Below are positions 18,721-27,542 of a stretch of 64,000 bases of DNA, piece by piece; positions within the stretch are counted from its first letter, which is position 1, and the number at the start of each line of letters is the position of its first letter. The stretch spans positions 124,001 to 188,000 of the forward strand of contig NZ_CANMSK010000004.1 in the NCBI RefSeq assembly GCF_947500655.1, read 5' to 3'. The notes beneath the pieces are model-generated. The model had not been told where the DNA came from, made no database searches, and saw only the letters and a program-made list of their open reading frames with translations. The translations under genes were made by a program, and so were the position numbers. The DNA is from an uncultured Psychrosphaera sp. (GTDB lineage: Bacteria > Pseudomonadota > Gammaproteobacteria > Enterobacterales > Alteromonadaceae).

Positions 18721-20201
18721 TACACTAGCTCCTTAAATAAATTTTCCATTGATTGTTTTAGGTTATCTGATGACTGTTGCCATTCTTGATACGCCGTTGC
18801 AAAATAAACTTCTTCGCGACTTACTAAAGAGTCAGGGCGGATATAGAGGTTAATTGCCATATTTGCTTTTTTATCTAACACCTCTTGTTTATTAACTAGA
18901 ACTGCAAAGTTTTCTTCACTTTCAAACTTACTGTAAGTATTAAATATTTTGTCGATATGAACTTGATCTAAATAACCTATGTTTTTATCTTGCCTTACTT
19001 CTTTTACGGCGTTGATAAACAAGATTTTATCTTTTTTACTTTTTTCTTTGTTTGTTTTAGTAATTAACAAACAGGCTTCCATTGGCGAGTTATAGAAAAG
19101 GTTAGGCCCAAGACCAATGACACATTCTACTTGGTCTTGCTCGGTCATTTTTCTTCGCATTGCAGCTTCAGAATCACGGAACAAAATGCCATGAGGCCAT
19201 AATGAAATTGAACGGCCATTACCTAAATCAAGACTCTTCTGAATATGTTGCTGAAAGGCATAGTCGGCACAACCTTGCGGTGGCGTGCCCCACAGGTTAC
19301 GGCCATGAGGATCACTTTCAAAGGCTTTACGATCCCATGATTTTATTGAATATGGCGGGTTAGCAAGGATCACGTTGAATTTTTTCAGTTCGTCATTTTC
19401 AAGCAAGCCTGGATTACTTAAGGTATTACCACGGACAATATCGAACTCTTCAATGCCATGCATAAACATGTTCATACGGGCAATGGCTGAGGTTAATAGG
19501 TTAATTTCTTGGCCATATAATTTAAGAGTGCGGTATTCTTTGCCTTCATCTTTAAGGTGCAAGGCACAGTTAAGTAATAGCCCTCCTGAGCCACAGGTAG
19601 GGTCGTACACTGACTCACCCGGTTGCGGGTCCATGATCATGGTCATGAGTTTTACTACGGTACGGTTGGTATAAAACTCTGCTGCGGTATGGCCGCTGTC
19701 ATCAGCAAATTCTTTAATAAGATATTCGTAAGCGTTACCTAGCTTGTCGTCAGGTACATTTTTTAAATTAAGCTTTTGTTGTGAATAATGCTCAATCAGG
19801 TCGATAAGCATACCGTCAGAAAGGCGTTCTTTATTAGTCCAACTAGCATCACCAAAAATACCTTCTAAAGTATCAGGATTAGCCTTTTCTATTTCACGCA
19901 TCGCACTTTGCAATGCTTGACCAATATTAGTGGTAGTTTCACGTACATCATTCCAGTGTGCACCTTTAGGGATTATGAAGTTATGGTTTTCAGCAAAGGC
20001 TGCATAATCTAAATCACCATCACTTTCCGCTAAGGCATTTTCAAACTCTTCATCGTAAACATCAGATATACGCTTAAAGAACATTAATGGGAATATGTAC
20101 TGTTTGTAATCACCAGCATCTATGGTGCCTCGGAGGATTACAGCAGCTTCCCATAAGTATTTTTCTAGAGCTTTTTGATCAAAAAAAGGTTGGGTCATCA
20201 T
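18720..20201 (-). CDS. hsdM: Type I DNA methyltransferase M subunit (HsdM), second copy
   Basis: 493 residues, an N6-adenine methyltransferase of the type I class. An N-terminal helical domain comes first (KRISDVYDEEFENAL). The SAM-binding motif is YDPTCGSGGLLL near 200 and the catalytic motif is NPPYSIKSW near 278. It sits directly upstream of hsdS with a shared-base stop/start and overlaps the GmrSD-like gene by 4 bases, so it is the likely partner of HsdS. It is clearly paralogous to the first hsdM of the operon but differs in the catalytic motif (NPPY versus NPPF). Confidence 0.94.
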   Translation of the reverse strand: MMTQPFFDQKALEKYLWEAAVILRGTIDAGDYKQYIFPLMFFKRISDVYDEEFENALAESDGDLDYAAFAENHNFIIPKGAHWNDVRETTTNIGQALQSAMREIEKANPDTLEGIFGDASWTNKERLSDGMLIDLIEHYSQQKLNLKNVPDDKLGNAYEYLIKEFADDSGHTAAEFYTNRTVVKLMTMIMDPQPGESVYDPTCGSGGLLLNCALHLKDEGKEYRTLKLYGQEINLLTSAIARMNMFMHGIEEFDIVRGNTLSNPGLLENDELKKFNVILANPPYSIKSWDRKAFESDPHGRNLWGTPPQGCADYAFQQHIQKSLDLGNGRSISLWPHGILFRDSEAAMRRKMTEQDQVECVIGLGPNLFYNSPMEACLLITKTNKEKSKKDKILFINAVKEVRQDKNIGYLDQVHIDKIFNTYSKFESEENFAVLVNKQEVLDKKANMAINLYIRPDSLVSREEVYFATAYQEWQQSSDNLKQSMENLFKELV

Positions 20202-21967
20202 GCTGAGGTTGCCTCAGTTACTTTTATATCTGCGTGTTGAGGAGCTACATTAAACTCTTCACTTAACTTTTTCTTTAATAAGAGCCGTCTAGATTGAAAA
20301 AATTGTTCGAAATCAGATAACTCTAATGATTGCTGGTCTGCTACATAGTTTCGTTGACGGAAGTACGCTTCATCAGTAGGATTTTTAGCTACCCATTTTA
20401 TCAAAGGAGTGGCTTGCTTAACGGTATTCTCTGTTCCCTCTAGCAGTTGTAAGTTTGGTAGCTGGTCTCTCATACTTTGCCATTGATTAATGCTGTCTTG
20501 ATCTAAACCTAAGTCAGTTAGGCGTTCTGTATTAAAACGGCTATGGGGATGCATATGATCTTGATGAAAACTAATTTGGTCTAATTTTAAATCGGGATAT
20601 AAAACGGAAAGCAATAGGAAGCAGAACGCCCCTTTTTTAAGGTCTAAAAAGTCTTCAATATCATCACTGTCGATTGTAAGTTTTTTACCACCTGATAGTT
20701 TAGTGTTTTTGAATTGTTCAAAGTTAAAGCTACTATTTTTCAGTGGAAAGTTTTCCAAGCTTTTATTCCTCAACCCCTCTCTTAAGCCGCTCAAAGCAGA
20801 ATCCGCTTGGCCACTGTAAACCTGCTTTAGTAGACTGTGAATGATCAGTTTTCGTAACTCTACTTTCGATTTATTATTTACTTCACCTTTTTTATAGAGA
20901 TAGTACGCCATAGGAGTTGCCGCATAATTAGATGACAGCCTGACTTTATTAAAACCAAACTCTCTAAGCGTTTGTGATGCTTGGATAAGTGCTTTCGATA
21001 TATCAGCCCAATTATCACGAATTTTAGTGATATTAGCTCGGTCAAAGGTCTGTACTTTAAAGCTCATTGGAGCATCAATTAAAAACAAACAGGTACGCAT
21101 TAAGAAGTCTGTATTAAAATTAAATAGTCCATCTTCGCCATTCATATCTTCAATAAGCTTTTCAATATGCTCTCGACCATCTTCCCAGTGCGCAACTAAC
21201 GTAGAAAATAATAAATCCGATTTTGATAGAATGGTTCCTCCGCTATTAACACGAACGAAGATATCGAGAATATCATCTAAGTCTTTATCAATAATTTTAA
21301 AATAGTTAATGATTTCATCTTGGTTTAACTTTTTAGCTAAAAGAAATAACTTCTTCCTAGCGATCCGGCCATGTTTACTTAACAACTCTTTATTTTGAGG
21401 GGTTTGTGCATGCAGTTTTTCTAAAATATCTTGAGGATCTACATCTTTTTCTTCTTTAAGAATATCTCTTACAAGATAGAAGTAATTTTCATCACTTTTA
21501 TTTGTGGCATCTGTTTTTGTAAGAAACTTGAACTCATATTCTTTTTCTTCACCAAATATATTTAGGTATAACTGCCTTTCAGGGTAAGCATTAGTTGTGG
21601 TTTTTTTTGCATATTTTCGTTTAGTACAAAATACCCCTTGAAGTGCTATATACATAGAGCTAATTCGTTGCTGGCCGTCTAAAACTCCACGCACTTCTTG
21701 AGTAAAATCCTTACGTACAAGTTCGTTTTTTGAATCTCGTTGATGATAGTTTTTAAGGAATTCATAGAAAGTATATTTATCTGCTTTTGCAGCAGGTAAA
21801 TCCCAAAACAAAAAGGTGCCTATGGGATAATCGCGCATAATCGAATCGAATAGATTACAGATTTTTTCTTCACCCCAAACAAACTTACGCTGTATGGCGG
21901 GAAGGTAATATTTATTATCACTGATATCGGTTACTAACTGCTTAATTGATAGCTTTGAGTACGCCAT
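20198..21967 (-). CDS. GmrSD/DUF262-type nuclease inside the hsd operon
   Basis: 589 residues. The N-terminal DUF262 domain has the hallmark YLPAIQRKFVW near 20 and GVLDGQQRISS near 93, a ParB/sulfiredoxin-like nucleotide-hydrolysing fold. The C-terminus has a DUF1524/HNH pattern: FHQDHMHPHSRF near 465, then LPNLQLLEGTENTVK. This layout equals a single-chain GmrSD, the family of type IV enzymes that cut modified (for example glucosylated) phage DNA. Placed between the two hsdM genes and coupled to both, it may extend the operon's range to phages with modified DNA. The substrate is not visible from sequence. Confidence 0.88.
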   Translation of the reverse strand: MAYSKLSIKQLVTDISDNKYYLPAIQRKFVWGEEKICNLFDSIMRDYPIGTFLFWDLPAAKADKYTFYEFLKNYHQRDSKNELVRKDFTQEVRGVLDGQQRISSMYIALQGVFCTKRKYAKKTTTNAYPERQLYLNIFGEEKEYEFKFLTKTDATNKSDENYFYLVRDILKEEKDVDPQDILEKLHAQTPQNKELLSKHGRIARKKLFLLAKKLNQDEIINYFKIIDKDLDDILDIFVRVNSGGTILSKSDLLFSTLVAHWEDGREHIEKLIEDMNGEDGLFNFNTDFLMRTCLFLIDAPMSFKVQTFDRANITKIRDNWADISKALIQASQTLREFGFNKVRLSSNYAATPMAYYLYKKGEVNNKSKVELRKLIIHSLLKQVYSGQADSALSGLREGLRNKSLENFPLKNSSFNFEQFKNTKLSGGKKLTIDSDDIEDFLDLKKGAFCFLLLSVLYPDLKLDQISFHQDHMHPHSRFNTERLTDLGLDQDSINQWQSMRDQLPNLQLLEGTENTVKQATPLIKWVAKNPTDEAYFRQRNYVADQQSLELSDFEQFFQSRRLLLKKKLSEEFNVAPQHADIKVTEATSA

Positions 21968-23445
21968 TATAAAAATCCTTTTAAAACTTGTTTAAACTTC
22001 TCTTCGGCTTCAAGGCTTGCTTGCCATGCTTGTTTTAAATCTGCCATAGCTTCTTCTACTGATGGCAGATTATCTTCAATTATTTTTTCAACGTAGAGTG
22101 GTATGTTTAAGTTAAAGTCGTTTTCTTCTAAATCAGCTTTAGAGGCGACCTTTACGTAGTTTTCTACATCTTGATAGTTTTGATACCAGTCGTAAATTTG
22201 TTGAACGTGGTTTGGTTCTAGGAAGTTTTGAGCTCTGCCTACTCGAATTTGATCCGAGGCATCAATAAACAATACTTTGCCTTTTTTATCGGCTGGTTTA
22301 TTTTGCTTAAATACCATCACACAGGCTGCTAATTGCGTACCGTAGAATACATTGGGCCCTAAACCGATAACGGCTTCTAGCATATCTTGCTCTAGTAGTT
22401 GCTTACGTATTTTACCCTCGGCTGCTTTTCTGAATAATGCGCCATGAGGTAGTACGACTGTCATACGGCCAGTGCTGTTCATGGACTTAACCATGTGTTG
22501 CACCCATGCCATATCACCATTACCTTTTGGCGGTACGCCAGCAATGTTACGTCCGTATGGATCATTGGCCCAATTTTCAGCGCCCCAATCTTTTAATGAG
22601 AACGGTGGGTTGGCAATGACACAATCGAACGTTTTAAGACCGTCGGCTTCAAAAAAAACTGGGTTACGCAGTGTATCGCCACGCAAAATTTCAAAGTCTT
22701 CGATGCCATGTAAGAACATGTTCATACGAGCGATTGAACTTGATGTTAGGTTTTTCTCTTGGCCGTATAGTTTTAAAGTTCGGAAGTCTTCTTTATTGTG
22801 TTTTAGGTTATCAACGCACTCAAGCAACATACCGCCTGTGCCACAAGCTGGATCGTAAACTGTTTCGCCTTCGTGTGGGTCTAATATCATCCCAAGTAAA
22901 TGCACAACTGAGCGGGGAGTATAGAATTCACCGGCTTTTTTATTGGTTAAATCGGCAAAGTGTTTGATTAGATATTCGTAGGCATTACCCAACATGTCAG
23001 GATCAACTTTTTGATTGCCTAATGTGTATTGAGAAAAGTGCTCGATAAGGTTAAGCAGTAATGCATCAGAAAGTTTATTTTTGTTGCTCCACTGTGCATC
23101 ACCAAAAATTCCATATAGGAATTCTTGGTTAGCTTGCTCTATGCCACGTAAGGCGTTTTCAATTGCAGTACCTACATTGGTGGTGGTTTCACGAACATCT
23201 TGCCAGTGACAACCTTCAGGTATTTCAAAACGATGCATTTCTGGTAATGCTGCGTACTCTTCGTCACCGTCTGATTCTTCAAGTGCTACCCGGAATTCTT
23301 CGTCATAAACGTCTGAAATACGTTTAAAGAAAAGTAGTGGAAATATATAAACTTTGAAGTCGGATGCATCAACAGGACCTTTTAAGATCCATGCCGCTTT
23401 TGAGAGGTATTGTTCTAATTGAGAGAGCGTTATTTTATCTGTCAT
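21967..23445 (-). CDS. hsdM: Type I DNA methyltransferase M subunit (HsdM), first copy
   Basis: 492 residues with the SAM motif VYDPACGTGGMLLE near 195 and the catalytic motif NPPFSLKDW near 278. The N-terminal HsdM helical domain is present (KRISDVYDEEFRVAL). It is the second gene of the operon. Its ATG overlaps the HTH gene's TGA (ATGA), and its TAA overlaps the ATG of the GmrSD-like gene. It has no hsdS of its own, so it may share the single HsdS, form mixed complexes, or protect DNA for the GmrSD-like protein. Which of these applies cannot be told from sequence. Confidence 0.94.
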   Translation of the reverse strand: MTDKITLSQLEQYLSKAAWILKGPVDASDFKVYIFPLLFFKRISDVYDEEFRVALEESDGDEEYAALPEMHRFEIPEGCHWQDVRETTTNVGTAIENALRGIEQANQEFLYGIFGDAQWSNKNKLSDALLLNLIEHFSQYTLGNQKVDPDMLGNAYEYLIKHFADLTNKKAGEFYTPRSVVHLLGMILDPHEGETVYDPACGTGGMLLECVDNLKHNKEDFRTLKLYGQEKNLTSSSIARMNMFLHGIEDFEILRGDTLRNPVFFEADGLKTFDCVIANPPFSLKDWGAENWANDPYGRNIAGVPPKGNGDMAWVQHMVKSMNSTGRMTVVLPHGALFRKAAEGKIRKQLLEQDMLEAVIGLGPNVFYGTQLAACVMVFKQNKPADKKGKVLFIDASDQIRVGRAQNFLEPNHVQQIYDWYQNYQDVENYVKVASKADLEENDFNLNIPLYVEKIIEDNLPSVEEAMADLKQAWQASLEAEEKFKQVLKGFL

Positions 23446-23612
23446 TTTTTATTATCTTCTATCCATGCTTCTAAATCTTCACGCTTAAAGCGCCATGAGC
23501 CACCTACTTTAAACCCAGGTAGCTTTCCTTCTCCTGCTAATCGGTAAGCAGTTTTTTCATTAAGCTTTAGGTATTCTGCAAGCTCTTGAATCGTTAGTAT
23601 TTCTTCACTCAT
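23442..23612 (-). CDS. Excisionase-type HTH regulator heading the hsd operon
   Basis: A 56-residue protein too short for many gene callers: MSEEILTIQELAEYLKLNE, then KTAYRLAGEGKLPGFKVGG and SWRFKREDLEAWI. This is the classic MerR/excisionase-like winged HTH (DUF helix_turn_helix_17). Its TGA overlaps the hsdM ATG by 4 bases, so it is translated with the operon. I infer that it regulates the operon, perhaps delaying restriction as C proteins do. An inverted repeat lies 56-99 bases upstream. Confidence 0.88.
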   Translation of the reverse strand: MSEEILTIQELAEYLKLNEKTAYRLAGEGKLPGFKVGGSWRFKREDLEAWIEDNKK

Positions 23613-23667
23613 TATTTAATCTCTATCTGAGAACATAGCTAGAATATGAGAAAATTATGGAATGTAC

Positions 23668-23711
23668 AACGCTAATAAACATTACTAACGTTTAAAAGGT
23701 TATTAAGCGTT
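23668..23711. promoter_or_regulatory. Inverted repeat in the divergent promoter of the hsd operon
   Basis: AACGCTAATAA (23668-23678) and TTATTAAGCGTT (23700-23711) are near-perfect inverted arms with one base extra. They lie between the HTH gene (minus) and the orphan gene on the plus strand. This is a plausible operator for the HTH protein, inferred from position. Confidence 0.45.
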
Positions 23712-23828
23712 CGTTTAAAAAACATTTAGATGGACAGTAACAATTGACACTGCTGCTTTGTTCATAAATAGTAATAAATCAGTATAATAAAAGACTTCCA
23801 AGTATTGGGGAAATCAAAGGAATGTATT

Positions 23829-24356
23829 GTGGGATACTATGAATCAGTTGAAAAAATCAAGCAAGAATACCCTAAACTTATTGACGAATTGGCAACCACA
23901 TACAATTTGGAGCAATGGGGGCAAGTAGCAAAAGAAGTAGAAGATGCCGATAAAAAAATTCTCTTTGAATTGGCTGAGCGACTATGGATTAAGCGAATGG
24001 TTAATAACCAATCACTTCTAATGCATCCTGATGCCAAAGCTGAATTAGTTTCTCGTGATTTTAAGCTTTTGGCTAAACACCGTAAAATGGTTTGGGCAAA
24101 CGTTTTGGTGAACCTTGAAGGTGCAGATAGCATAGAGCGCTTTAACCAAATAAAAGAAAAAATCATCAAAAAACATAGTAGTATTTGGTGGCGGGATGTC
24201 TACAATAAAGTAAAACCTACCTATGCAGTAAAAAAGAGATTAGAAGAGATTAACCTTGGCCCTTCGTTTTCTGTTGCTGCTGCTAACAGTTCGTTTTTTG
24301 GTGGTGTTGCATCTGAGTCACGAGATGATATTTTGAGAATGATACCAAATGAATAA
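23829..24356 (+). CDS. Hypothetical protein, orphan gene divergent from the hsd operon
   Basis: 175 residues from GTG at 23829, chosen because AAAGGAA lies 6 bases upstream. A TTG eight codons earlier would give 183 residues but has no ribosome binding site. The protein is charged and helical, rich in Lys, Glu and Trp (WRDVYNKVKP). A Gly/Ser/Ala-rich stretch comes near the end (SVAAANSSFFGGVA). There is no signal peptide and no family is recognised. It is divergent from the hsd operon and could be co-regulated through the shared spacer. Confidence 0.65.
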   Translation: MGYYESVEKIKQEYPKLIDELATTYNLEQWGQVAKEVEDADKKILFELAERLWIKRMVNNQSLLMHPDAKAELVSRDFKLLAKHRKMVWANVLVNLEGADSIERFNQIKEKIIKKHSSIWWRDVYNKVKPTYAVKKRLEEINLGPSFSVAAANSSFFGGVASESRDDILRMIPNE

Positions 24357-24484
24357 AGGCTATCCTTTGTTAGAAAGGCTACTTCAAATATTAATAAGCC
24401 CATGTAAAACAAGGGCTTTATCTAGTACCAATGTGTTACACACAACACCTAATTACTTAGCTGTGTCTCTTCGGTTACTCTCCC

Positions 24485-26413
24485 CTACCGCGCTAATTTG
24501 TTACTATCCATACTTAATTTTTGAAGCCCATGATAGGGTTTATAAAGCTCTGTCCAAAAATGTGTATTCAAATCACCTGCAACAGTTTCAATTTTAAAAA
24601 CATCGTTGGCCATCATTTCACGTAAATATCGTTCATGATTATTTTTGTTAAGCTTTTCAATTTGTAGTAAGGTCGCTAAAGTATCTTTGGCTATAAAGCC
24701 TCTTAGTCGACCATAACTTCTTTCATAACAAGCATCTAATGCTTTTTTGTAATAAACACTTGCAGTTTTAAAGTCATTTAAAGCTATGTAGTGTTTTGCT
24801 TTAGCTGCAAGAGTTGGGGCTTTCCACGTTTGAAACTCACAATGTTGCTCCATTTCCTCAAGTAAGTATTCAACTCTTTTTTGAGTTTCTTTAGGCCGTT
24901 TATTTTTAGGTATTTCGCTCCAATAATTAAGTTCCAGTTGTATAATTTCTGAGTCTTCGATTGTGCTAGTTGCTAGTTCTTTTAGCCGCTTTAGCCCAAT
25001 GTTAAACGCTTTAGGATTGTTTGTTAAACTTTGAGTAACTTGCATTAAAACCGAATAATCATCTTCTTTTTGAAATGCTTTCCAGGGTGAACTATTTCGA
25101 ATTTTATTTATCAATTTAACTATAGAATTATTTTCATTAACCCATAATTCTTGTTCTTTTATTATACCTTTATATAATTTTTCGGATACGTGAGGGCTTT
25201 CATCAAAAAGATCAATTAGTGGATCATCTGGCTTCATAATCTTAAATCGTTTTGTAAGGAGTTCTCCTAGAAGAGAGCCCGAGTGTTTACCAATGGATGG
25301 TGCTACAGATAGAAATAAGTTATTTTTATGTATGTAATGCAAGTTATTATCAAACCATTCATTTTCAGCTTTTTCTCCATGATTTAATTGATATGCTTCA
25401 ATTGTTAAGTTATATATGTATTTGTAAATATGACAAAGTTGTAAAATTTTATTCTGTCCTAATTTAGGGTTTGTAAGTGATACACCTGGGCACAAATATT
25501 TAAGTAAACGCTTGTAACCATCTTGAACTGCTTTAGCTATATGCAGCCTCTGCCTAATAGATTTAAACGTTGGTTGTGCATATCTAATAGTCATTAAATC
25601 AATAAATCTTTGAACACTTTTTAAATCACTTTCGCCTGAAATAATCCTTTCAATTTCAACTGGGTTTCTGATTGGTATTTCATGGGATAAATCGTCTGAG
25701 GATAAATTTTTAAATTGAATAAATTTAGTAACAGTTTCTAGTTGGCTCCCAATTGAGGCTGTGCTGTCAACATATAAGCAACCTTTGAACTCTATGTCGC
25801 TGGAGTCCTGAAAAGTATTTTTAATAGTATCAAGTCGTGGAACCTTACCACTCTTCCAGTAGTATATATTTCGAATAAGTGTTTCAGGAGCTGAATTATT
25901 AAAATTTGAGTTTCTAATTTGGTCTAATGGGATACCAAGTAAATCGAGCAACCAAGTACACACTTGATCTACAGGCATAATAACACTAGAACGATCTTCT
26001 GTTTCCGTCGGTAAATACCAAAATTTCCCACCAGGCATGCCCTTGTCAGTTATATCATGTAAATTCCAGAACGCCATTCCTCGTGCAATATAAGAAATAT
26101 ATGAGTGACTAGTTAGCTGCCAGACAACTTGTTCTGGGTCTGCATTAAACGTCCAAGTATTAAGTTCAAGGTGTTTTTGATATCGTGAGAAATTTGAGAT
26201 ATAGGTGCTCAAATCTAGACGCGCTGACTTATCTTTATGAATTTCAAGTGCACGATAGATACCATCTAGAATTTCATCAAACTGTTCATAATACTTTTCC
26301 ATAGGCCTTTTCATTTGAGCAAATGAAGCCTTTTGCTTACTTGTATAAGCTGGCAACTCCAGGCTTTGATGAACCTGTAAAAGGATTGATTCAATTGAGG
26401 GGATAGCGTTCAT
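24485..26413 (-). CDS. Hypothetical protein with TPR-like C-terminus
   Basis: 642 residues, soluble, helical, with no family I recognise. Residues about 545-600 (AKAKHYIALNDFKTASVYYKKALDA region) look like a tetratricopeptide-type helix pair, suggesting protein interaction. The N-terminal 130 residues contain Trp- and Tyr-rich helices. No Walker, nuclease or transferase motif is visible. It stands alone on the minus strand, with the acidic small gene divergent from it at 26660. Its island position between a restriction operon and radC makes a defence or element-specific role possible, without direct support. Confidence 0.72.
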   Translation of the reverse strand: MNAIPSIESILLQVHQSLELPAYTSKQKASFAQMKRPMEKYYEQFDEILDGIYRALEIHKDKSARLDLSTYISNFSRYQKHLELNTWTFNADPEQVVWQLTSHSYISYIARGMAFWNLHDITDKGMPGGKFWYLPTETEDRSSVIMPVDQVCTWLLDLLGIPLDQIRNSNFNNSAPETLIRNIYYWKSGKVPRLDTIKNTFQDSSDIEFKGCLYVDSTASIGSQLETVTKFIQFKNLSSDDLSHEIPIRNPVEIERIISGESDLKSVQRFIDLMTIRYAQPTFKSIRQRLHIAKAVQDGYKRLLKYLCPGVSLTNPKLGQNKILQLCHIYKYIYNLTIEAYQLNHGEKAENEWFDNNLHYIHKNNLFLSVAPSIGKHSGSLLGELLTKRFKIMKPDDPLIDLFDESPHVSEKLYKGIIKEQELWVNENNSIVKLINKIRNSSPWKAFQKEDDYSVLMQVTQSLTNNPKAFNIGLKRLKELATSTIEDSEIIQLELNYWSEIPKNKRPKETQKRVEYLLEEMEQHCEFQTWKAPTLAAKAKHYIALNDFKTASVYYKKALDACYERSYGRLRGFIAKDTLATLLQIEKLNKNNHERYLREMMANDVFKIETVAGDLNTHFWTELYKPYHGLQKLSMDSNKLAR

Positions 26414-26555
26414 ACGTTTCCTTATTTGTTAATTTCCCTAATTATTCCCTTCGGGAATTAACTCTACCATGAAATATCTTGTCCCTCCCCCAATAACAAT
26501 TAAAAAAGAGGGGGGACAATCAGTTTCATGTTACAAACATCCCCTTGCATCTAGT

Positions 26556-26617
26556 ATTCAAATTATCGAGGAATCGATAGGTCTAATCAGACCGACAAAT
26601 AGGTCAACTATTTGAAT
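26556..26617 (+). promoter_or_regulatory. Nested inverted repeats in the leader of the acidic small gene
   Basis: Outer arms ATTCAAAT (26556-26563) and ATTTGAAT (26610-26617) enclose a second hairpin, GGTCT-AATC-AGACC (26580-26593). The structure ends about 40 bases before the start codon of the 44-residue acidic protein. It could be a structured leader or an operator. Function unknown. Confidence 0.4.
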
Positions 26618-26659
26618 AATTAATCCGGAATTTCAATTCCAATTAAAGAGGAATTTAAC

Positions 26660-26794
26660 ATGCCAAATACTGATGACATGTCAAACGATGAACTAGACCT
26701 TTGGTCTGATATTAACAACCCCAACAATGATGCTGATATGGATGACTGGTCTGATGGGCACAATCCTAATAATGATGATTATTTAGGGGATTAG
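26660..26794 (+). CDS. Very acidic 44-residue protein with repeated WSD..NPNND motif
   Basis: A small gene with GAGGAATT just upstream of its ATG. The product has 13 Asp, 1 Glu and no Lys or Arg in 44 residues. It contains two imperfect copies of a unit, LWSDINNPNNDAD and DWSDGHNPNNDDY. The extreme acidity recalls DNA-mimic proteins such as Ocr or ArdA, but those are larger and I claim no homology. The stop codon lies inside a perfect hairpin. It is divergent from the 642-residue gene and upstream of radC, in an island carrying restriction systems. Confidence 0.6.
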   Translation: MPNTDDMSNDELDLWSDINNPNNDADMDDWSDGHNPNNDDYLGD

Positions 26795-26817
26795 AAGTAA
26801 ATTGCGTTTACTTCTAA
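26791..26817 (+). repeat. Perfect hairpin spanning the stop codon of the acidic gene
   Basis: TTAGAAGTAAA (26791-26801) and TTTACTTCTAA (26807-26817) form a perfect 11-bp stem with a 5-base loop, and the TAG stop is inside the first arm. There is no T-tract, so it is not a simple terminator. Confidence 0.6.
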
Positions 26818-26838
26818 ACATAAATATCTAAATACAAT

Positions 26839-26871
26839 AAGGGCACTAAATAGATCCAAAGTGCCCTTTAA
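26839..26871 (+). terminator. Terminator-like hairpin after the acidic gene
   Basis: AAGGGCACT (26839-26847) pairs with AGTGCCCTT (26860-26868), a perfect 9-bp stem with a 12-base loop followed by a short T run. It sits before radC and probably ends the acidic gene's transcript. Confidence 0.6.
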
Positions 26872-26961
26872 TTATCACATAACTAAATGTTCATTTAAAA
26901 ACATTTCAGACATATATCACTACTGTGCATAGGCCATTTATTAATTACAAGGAGGCTAATT

Positions 26962-27429
26962 ATGCACAACAAATCTTACCCTAAATCCATTCAATTAAAT
27001 GATGAACAGATACTTGAACGTGCTGTTGAAATACTTGCAGGACGTTTTGTCCGTGAAGACTGTTTTAACAATGTTGAGGTAACTAAAGAGTATGTAAGAG
27101 TTAAGCTTGGGCAATACGAACGGGAGGTTTTTGCTGTTTTATTACTTGATAATCAGCATCAACTTATTGAGTATCAGGAATTATTCTACGGCACTATAGA
27201 TACCGCTAGTGTATATCCTAGAGAAGTTGTAAAAGCGGTGTTACAAAGCAATGCAGCCGCTATTATCTTTGCTCACAATCACCCTTCTGGTATTACTCTA
27301 CCGTCCCAGTCAGATAAGGCTATAACCACCAAGTTAGTGGAGGCTTTAAAGCTAATAGATGTAAGAGTATTAGACCATTTTATTGTTGGTAAAGATGTCA
27401 CGTCTTTTGCTGAACAAGGTCTTATTTAA
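26962..27429 (+). CDS. radC: RadC family JAB/MPN-domain protein
   Basis: 155 residues with the family metal-binding motif AHNHPSG near 107 and a downstream Asp (DHFIVG), the JAMM-type arrangement. It lacks the N-terminal HhH half of chromosomal RadC. Short RadC proteins of this kind are common on islands and integrative elements. Their role is unknown, despite the DNA repair name. A strong AAGGAGG site precedes the start. It lies in a block with DUF2787, a short recombinase and AlpA, typical element backbone genes. Confidence 0.9.
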   Translation: MHNKSYPKSIQLNDEQILERAVEILAGRFVREDCFNNVEVTKEYVRVKLGQYEREVFAVLLLDNQHQLIEYQELFYGTIDTASVYPREVVKAVLQSNAAAIIFAHNHPSGITLPSQSDKAITTKLVEALKLIDVRVLDHFIVGKDVTSFAEQGLI

Positions 27430-27542
27430 CCCACTCCACCAGCAACACTCGCAATCTAATTGCGGATCAACGTAGCTAAACAAGTCCAACTTACATCATT
27501 CATATAACTAACATAACTCATATAACTAGCAGAGATACCATC

